A stretch of 64,000 nucleotides of DNA, taken from NCBI GenBank assembly GCA_958296175.1, contig OY282448.1, forward strand, positions 969,899 through 1,033,898, read 5' to 3'. This stretch comes from an uncultured Chloroflexota bacterium (GTDB lineage: Bacteria; Chloroflexota; UBA11872). Position 1 is the stretch's first letter. The number at the start of each line of letters is the position of its first letter. The notes under the pieces are model-generated. The model was not told where the DNA came from. It saw nothing but the letters and a program-made list of their open reading frames with translations, and did no database searches. The position numbers and the translations under genes are program-made. This document shows positions 59,640 to 64,000 of the stretch, in pieces.

Positions 59640-60278
59640 TCACGGTCCGGCGGGGTCCGGCGCGCGCACGTCGGCCGCGTAGGTTCGCAGCGACGCCGCG
59701 CTGACTGCGCCGCTGCGCAGGATGCGGGGTGGGTCGCTGGTCAGGTCGAGCACGGTGGAGGGGTCCCCGCCGGCGGGGCCGCCGTCCAGCACGTAATCCA
59801 CGGCGTCCCCCACGGCGGCCAGCGCGTCCTGGGCGCTGGCCGGCGGCGGCGCGCCGCGCCGGTTGGCGCTGGGTCCGGTCAGCGGCGCGCCCACCTGGGC
59901 GATCAGCTCGCGCATGACCGCCGCCGCGGGCACGCGGACGCCCACCGTGCCGCCGGGGCCCAGCAGCCGCGCGTCCACCCCCGGCGCCGCGGGCAGCACC
60001 AGCGTCAGCGCGCCGGGCCAGAACGCCTCGGTCAGCCGCTGCGACAGGGCGGTTGGGCGGGCCACCTGCTCCAGCTGCGCGGCGCTGGCCAGCAGCAGCG
60101 GCACGCCCTGGCCGGCGCCGCGGCGCTTGATGCGCAGCACGCGGGCCAGGGCGGCCGGATGGTCGATGCTGGCGGCCAGGCCGTAGAGCGTGTCCGTGGG
60201 CGCGGCTGCCACGCCCCCGCCGGCCAGGATGGCGGCGCACCGCGCCGCGTCGCGCCCCAGAGGTGTTGGTGTTGTCAG
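59640..60278 (-). CDS. tsaC: L-threonylcarbamoyladenylate synthase (TsaC/Sua5)
   Basis: The YrdC-type protein has the core motifs AAAPTDTLYGLAAS, RVLRIKRRGAG, FWPGALTLVLPA and PLTGPSANRRGAPPP. It makes threonylcarbamoyl-AMP from threonine, bicarbonate and ATP for the t6A modification of tRNAs. The usual first helix and strand (GRDAARCAAILAGGGV) are encoded upstream of GTG 60212, but the frame opens only at 60278 with CTG, preceded by GAGGGG. The real start is thus probably CTG 60278; GTG 60212 would cut off the first helix. The start lies next to a REP-like repeat. Length 212 residues. Confidence 0.85.
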   Translation of the reverse strand: MTTPTPLGRDAARCAAILAGGGVAAAPTDTLYGLAASIDHPAALARVLRIKRRGAGQGVPLLLASAAQLEQVARPTALSQRLTEAFWPGALTLVLPAAPGVDARLLGPGGTVGVRVPAAAVMRELIAQVGAPLTGPSANRRGAPPPASAQDALAAVGDAVDYVLDGGPAGGDPSTVLDLTSDPPRILRSGAVSAASLRTYAADVRAPDPAGP

Positions 60279-60287
60279 AGGGAAGAC

Positions 60288-60615
60288 CCCCTCACCCTAA
60301 CCCTCTCCCCCCTGGGGGAGAGGGAAAGAAAGAGGCCGCACTGGGAGAGGAGAAAGGAAGGGGCCGCATGGGGAGGGGGGACGAAGGGGCCGCGCGGGGA
60401 GCGGAGAATGAGAACGAGGATGGAATCCCGTCTGCGCGGGAATGAGGCCCCGCCACCGCCGCTGCGGCCGACCGGCAACATGGAATCCCGCTTGCGCGGG
60501 GATGCAGGCGCGCGGCGATGCGCCAGGAACTCGGCGTTTGATGGAATCCCGCTTGCGCGGGGATGCGGGCCGGTCACGCGGGTTTGCTGAGGAATCCTGC
60601 CCGTGCGGGAATGCG
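60288..60615. repeat. REP-like palindrome followed by four GGAATCC-type hairpin units
   Basis: CTCACCCTAACCCTCTCCCC then GGGGAGAGGG (to 60324). Then TGGAATCCCG(C/T)...GCGCGGGAATG-type units at about 60420, 60481, 60541 and 60590, spaced 49-61 bases. The region between tsaC and the HAD gene has no gene. Confidence 0.75.
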
Positions 60616-60633
60616 GGCGTTTGTGCGGGGTTC

Positions 60634-61464
60634 TCAGGGCGGCGCCTTGGCTCTGGCTTGCAGGAGGCGTTCGATGGCCTGGGCCGCGCCGTCGTCTTCG
60701 TAGGCGCCGGTAGTCCAGTCCGCGGCTGCCAGCACGCGGGGGTCGCCGTCGGCCATGGCCACGCCAATGCCGGCGGTCGTCACCAGCTCCAGATCGTTGA
60801 GGTTGTCGCCAATCGCCATGGTCTGGTCGAGCCGCAGGCCCAGGCCGTCGGCGACGGCCGCCAGGGCGCGCCCCTTGTTTACCCCGCGCCGCACTATTTC
60901 GGCGAAGCGCGGATGCGAGCGGGTGACTTGCGCCCGCGCGCCAAACCGTTGGCGAAGGGACGCCAGCAGGGCAGGCACCTCGGGTTCGTCCGTGACGAAC
61001 ACCAGCTTGGTGGCGCCGCCCGCCACGGTCTGTCGCAAGTCGTCGACGTAGGTGATCGGCACGTGCGAGATGCCGGCGTAGAACTGGCCTTCGGGCGTGT
61101 CGGCTTCCATGTAGAGCTTGTCGTCCAGGAAGGCGTTGACGTGCACCCCGGCCTGGCGCGCGAACGCCACGGCGTCCATCGCCTGCGCGCCGGGCACCGC
61201 GGCGTGCAGGAGCGTGGCGCCGCTGATCGGGTTCCGCACCAGCGCGCCCTGGTAGCAGATGATGGGCGCCTGCACGTGGAACTGCGCGGCGAAGCGGCGC
61301 GCGGATCGATACATGCGGCCCGTGGCGATGGTGACCTGGATGCCTGCGTTCTGGGCGGCGCGCACGGCGGCGCGCACGCCCGGCGTAACGCCCTGGCCGT
61401 CCTTGACCAGGGTGCCGTCCAGATCGAGCGCGAGCAGCCGAATGGCAGCGGCGTCTGCCGGCAG
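60634..61464 (-). CDS. HAD-superfamily hydrolase (Cof type)
   Basis: The 276-residue protein has HAD motif I LLALDLDGTL, motif II TIATGR, a Lys in VNKGRALAAVADGLGL and motif III/IV TMAIGDNLNDLEL with GVAMADGD. It is a Cof-like phosphatase, probably for sugar phosphates or nucleotides. No ATG/GTG/TTG lies close in frame; CTG 61464 has GAGGGG at six bases and begins LPADAAAIRLLALDLDGT, so it is taken as start; ATT 61443 is another option. The upstream 300 bases of open frame are low-complexity. Opposite to yvcK. Confidence 0.88.
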   Translation of the reverse strand: MPADAAAIRLLALDLDGTLVKDGQGVTPGVRAAVRAAQNAGIQVTIATGRMYRSARRFAAQFHVQAPIICYQGALVRNPISGATLLHAAVPGAQAMDAVAFARQAGVHVNAFLDDKLYMEADTPEGQFYAGISHVPITYVDDLRQTVAGGATKLVFVTDEPEVPALLASLRQRFGARAQVTRSHPRFAEIVRRGVNKGRALAAVADGLGLRLDQTMAIGDNLNDLELVTTAGIGVAMADGDPRVLAAADWTTGAYEDDGAAQAIERLLQARAKAPP

Positions 61465-61793
61465 GAATCGCCCCTCTTGCGCGTCTGCGCCACGCGGCGC
61501 AAACCAACGCAGCCTACCGCCTGCCGGCGCAGCCGCGCGTCCAGACGGCGCGCCCGTTCGTCGGTTCCGCCCGCGTCCCGGCCTCCGCGGCGAGAGGGCG
61601 AGGGCGCGAGCCGTCCACGCAGGCGGGCTCGGATCACGGTTGCCATGCGACAGCGGCCGGTCACGGGCGAGCCGCCCGCGCAGGCGTGCCCGCCCCGGCC
61701 GAGGCACTGCCCCGGGGGGGCGAAGCTTCGACTGGACGGGCGGCCCGAGCGGCGCCGCCTCGTTTCTTCTCCCCCGGCCGCCGTTGGCGCGCG

Positions 61794-61799
61794 TATAAT
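61794..61799 (+). promoter_or_regulatory. -10 box TATAAT of yvcK
   Basis: A perfect TATAAT, with no clear -35, lies 122 bases upstream of GTG 61922. Predicted start about 61806. Confidence 0.55.
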
Positions 61800-61921
61800 T
61801 CGCACCCAGGACTTCCATGCCGGCGCCCGACGGTGGGATGCGTCCTGGGGCGGTCTGCGGCGGGTGCGTTCCCGGCTGGGGAGCGGCGGCGCGGGCGGAC
61901 CGGCAGCCAAAGGAGTCGTGT

Positions 61922-63241
61922 GTGCGCTCGCGACGGTGGCTGACGCTTGGCATCGGGATCAAGCGCTACTTGGTTCTGATCTTTCTCGGCACCGTGGTGC
62001 TGGCCCTGGCGCTGGCCATGTTCTTGGCGTACGTGTACCGGAACATCGACGTTCCAGGGCCGGCGGGCACGGTGATCTGGTACGTGACGCTCCAGTTCCT
62101 GGCGCACCCGTTCCGCGAGATCACGGTCGGCGCGCTGGGCCTGCTGGCTGTGGGCGCGGGGGGCTGGCTGCTGGTGCGCAGCGTGCTGTCGGTGGTGGTG
62201 GACCCGAACGACGACCTGGCCGAGATTCTCTACCAGAGCCGCCGCTTGCAGCGCGGGCCGCGCGTGGTGGCCATCGGCGGCGGCACCGGGCTGGGGGTGC
62301 TGCTGCGCGGCCTGAAGGAGCACACGAACCACATCACCGCCGTGGTGACGGTGGCCGACGACGGCGGCAGTTCCGGGCGCCTGCGCGAGGAGCTGAACCT
62401 GCTGCCGCCGGGCGACGTGCGCCAGTGTCTGGCCGCGCTGGCCGACTCGGAGTCGCTGATGCACGACGTGATGGAGTACCGCTTCCGCCACGGGGCCGGG
62501 CTGCAGGGGCACAACCTGGGCAATCTGCTGATTGCCGCCATGGCCGACATCAACGACGGCAATTTCGAGCGCGGGGTCAACGCGCTCAGCGACGTTCTGC
62601 GCGTGCGGGGGCGCATTCTGCCCTCCACCTTGTCGAACGTCCGCCTGACGGCCGAGATGTCCGACGGCTCCATCGTCCGCGGCGAGTCGCGGATTCGCGC
62701 GGCCGGCAAGCCCATCGTGCAGGTCTTCGTGGAGCCGCGGCACGCTCTGGCAAACGGGGAAGCGGTCAAGGAAATCCTGGCCGCCGACCTCATCGTTCTG
62801 GGCCCGGGCAGCGTCTACACCAGTGTGCTGCCAAACCTGCTGATCAACGACATCGCCACGGCCGTGCGCGCGTCCACGGCGGTCAAGGCCTACGTCTGCA
62901 ACGTGGCCACCGAGCCGGGCGAAACCGACGGCTACAGCCCCTCCGACCACGTGCGGTCGCTCACCAAGCACGTGGGACCCGGGTTGTTCGAGTTCGTGCT
63001 GGCCAACAGCCACACGCGCATCGACCTGGCGCCGGCAAACGGCGCGCGCCTGGTGACCTGCGACCCCTCGGTGCAAGTGGAGCTGCTGGACACCGGCGTG
63101 CAGGCGGTGCTGGCCGACGTGGTGAACCCCGCCGACCCGCGCCACCACCACCCCGCAGCCCTGGCCTCGGCCCTCCTGGACCTGTGCGCGGAAGCCTCCA
63201 AACAGCCAGCGGCTCTGGCCGCCGTGGGCGCCGGGCGCTAA
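61922..63241 (+). CDS. yvcK: YvcK/GlmR-family protein with N-terminal membrane helices
   Basis: The 439-residue protein has two hydrophobic helices at about 14-40 (YLVLIFLGTVVLALALAMF) and 68-90 (ITVGALGLLAVGAGGWLL). A UPF0052/CofD-like domain follows: VVAIGGGTGLGVLLRGLK, VTVADDGGSSGRLREEL, LPPGDVRQCLAALAD, GHNLGNLLIAAMADI, LGPGSVYTSVLPNL and YVCNVATEPGETDGYS. YvcK/GlmR of Bacillus is a UDP-GlcNAc-binding regulator of the sugar and cell-wall metabolism; it lacks the N-terminal helices. AGGAG at 61911-61915 is the ribosome site for GTG 61922. Confidence 0.92.
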   Translation: MRSRRWLTLGIGIKRYLVLIFLGTVVLALALAMFLAYVYRNIDVPGPAGTVIWYVTLQFLAHPFREITVGALGLLAVGAGGWLLVRSVLSVVVDPNDDLAEILYQSRRLQRGPRVVAIGGGTGLGVLLRGLKEHTNHITAVVTVADDGGSSGRLREELNLLPPGDVRQCLAALADSESLMHDVMEYRFRHGAGLQGHNLGNLLIAAMADINDGNFERGVNALSDVLRVRGRILPSTLSNVRLTAEMSDGSIVRGESRIRAAGKPIVQVFVEPRHALANGEAVKEILAADLIVLGPGSVYTSVLPNLLINDIATAVRASTAVKAYVCNVATEPGETDGYSPSDHVRSLTKHVGPGLFEFVLANSHTRIDLAPANGARLVTCDPSVQVELLDTGVQAVLADVVNPADPRHHHPAALASALLDLCAEASKQPAALAAVGAGR

Positions 63242-63497
63242 GCCGGCCCGGCGAGCGGCGGATACGCCGCGGCTGCCCGACGCGAGTGACGGGCGCCGCG
63301 CCCGGTCTGAACGCCGCACGCCAGCCGCTGGGCGGATAGCTTCTCCCGCGTCTCCTCGTCCCACCTTCCTTCCCAGGGAAAGAGAGCACGAGGCTTCGAC
63401 CCTGGCCGCCCCTCGGCTTCACCCTCGCCGCGAAGCGGGGCGAGGGAAATAGGACGGCGCGGGGGCCGCGGCCAGCGGCGCGCCTCTGGACGTCCGC
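63242..63497. other. Intergenic region with palindromic repeat
   Basis: Contains CACCCTCGCCGCGAAGCGGGG then CGAGGG (about 63420-63446), related to the hairpin at 19850-19872. Lies between convergent yvcK and nrdJ. No gene. Confidence 0.6.
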
Positions 63498-64000
63498 TCA
63501 GTCCGGCACGCCGCAGGAGCTGCACCAGCGGCCGCTGGCGGCGCCGTCGTCGGTGACGGTGGTCAGCACCTGCTGGGGGCGGCTGCCGTAACGGTAGACC
63601 GTGACGCCTTTGCAGCCCAGGCGGTAGGCCAGCCGGAAGATGCGGTCCACGTCGGCCTTGTGGGCCCGTTCGGGCAGATTGACGGTTTTGGAGACCGCGT
63701 TTTCGGTGTGGGCCTGAAAAGCCGCCTGCATGCGCACGTGGTCGTCGGGCGCAATTTCCAGCGCGGTGACGAACACGCGCTGCAGGTCTGCCGGAACGTC
63801 CGGGTCGCCCGTGACGACGCCGCGCGCGGCAACGCGCTGCGCCAGCGCATCGTTCCAGCACCCCGCGCGGCGGGCGGCGCGTTCGAACACCGGGTTGACC
63901 TCCACAAGCTCGCGCCCGTCCAGCACGCGGCGCTTGAAGGCCAGGGCGAAGGCGGGTTCGATGCCGGCGGAGCAGCCCGCAATGATGCTGAGCGTGCCCG
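63498..64000 (-). CDS. nrdJ: Adenosylcobalamin-dependent ribonucleotide reductase, C-terminal end
   Basis: The visible 166 residues are the C-terminal part of a class II reductase that runs off the right edge. Motifs: IAGCSAGIEPAFALAFKRRV, HTENAVSKTVNLPERAH and AYRLGCKGVTVYRYGSR. Class II enzymes reduce ribonucleotides with the cofactor B12, independent of oxygen. The C terminus is short and ends RWCSSCGVPD; the CxxC is the likely redox pair that re-reduces the active site. Adenosylcobalamin dependence is a family inference. Confidence 0.93.
   Translation of the reverse strand, partial: GTLSIIAGCSAGIEPAFALAFKRRVLDGRELVEVNPVFERAARRAGCWNDALAQRVAARGVVTGDPDVPADLQRVFVTALEIAPDDHVRMQAAFQAHTENAVSKTVNLPERAHKADVDRIFRLAYRLGCKGVTVYRYGSRPQQVLTTVTDDGAASGRWCSSCGVPD

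Overview
The window is a GC-rich (roughly 70%) bacterial chromosome segment with densely packed genes on both strands. The gene set points to a free-living or host-associated member of the Chloroflexota, perhaps a Dehalococcoidia/SAR202-like lineage. This is an inference from several traits together: a DUF3105 protein, lipoproteins with Ala/Pro/Thr/Glu-rich linkers, the 'QYFQRG..E' repeat module of secreted proteins, a membrane-anchored YvcK, B12-dependent ribonucleotide reductase (NrdJ), and some starts that look leaderless. No 16S rRNA is present to confirm it.

Layout. 1-14.2 kb: a DNA methyltransferase fragment, an alpha/beta hydrolase and a beta-propeller glycosidase-like protein (its paralogue lies at 12.8-14.2 kb), a Fic protein, a Zn alcohol dehydrogenase, a fatty-acid desaturase, a selenocysteine tRNA, a metallophosphoesterase, an NAD-binding epimerase-like protein, an SLC13 permease and a Gfo/Idh/MocA oxidoreductase. 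14.4-19.6 kb: a small lipoprotein, a dual-specificity phosphatase, two adjacent genes that together equal the two halves of mammalian D-glutamate cyclase, an SH3 membrane protein and glnA with its own promoter, structured leader and terminator. 19.9-25.5 kb: RicT, clamp-loader delta' and a secreted beta-propeller protein in an overlapping operon, then a PHP phosphoesterase. 25.6-27.8 kb: a less GC-rich islet with a DUF7662/PIN pair (toxin-antitoxin candidate) and an unknown coupled pair. 28-40 kb: PmoA-like DUF6807 protein, PQQ-type sugar dehydrogenase, DUF3105 protein, a GH106-like rhamnosidase, and a glycine-betaine/proline ABC transporter whose binding protein converges on its permease and ATPase across a 24-bp minisatellite. 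40.8-50.6 kb: methyltransferase, FtsH, flotillin, NfeD-type protease, SGNH hydrolase, creatininase-family amidohydrolase, and FAD-linked oxidase. 51-64 kb: ImmA/IrrE peptidase, a small conserved protein, dUTPase overlapping TilS, DUF4202, cupin, tRNA-Glu, twin amidohydrolases coupled to a membrane protein, TsaC, HAD phosphatase, YvcK and the end of nrdJ.

Functional picture. Housekeeping genes (glnA, holB, ricT, ftsH, dut, tilS, tsaC, yvcK, nrdJ, two tRNAs) alternate with genes for breaking down carbohydrates and small organic acids or amides. Intergenic DNA is rich in short palindromic repeats of at least three families, one minisatellite and several 60-67-bp tandem arrays. No insertion sequence, prophage, CRISPR-Cas locus or replication origin is seen.
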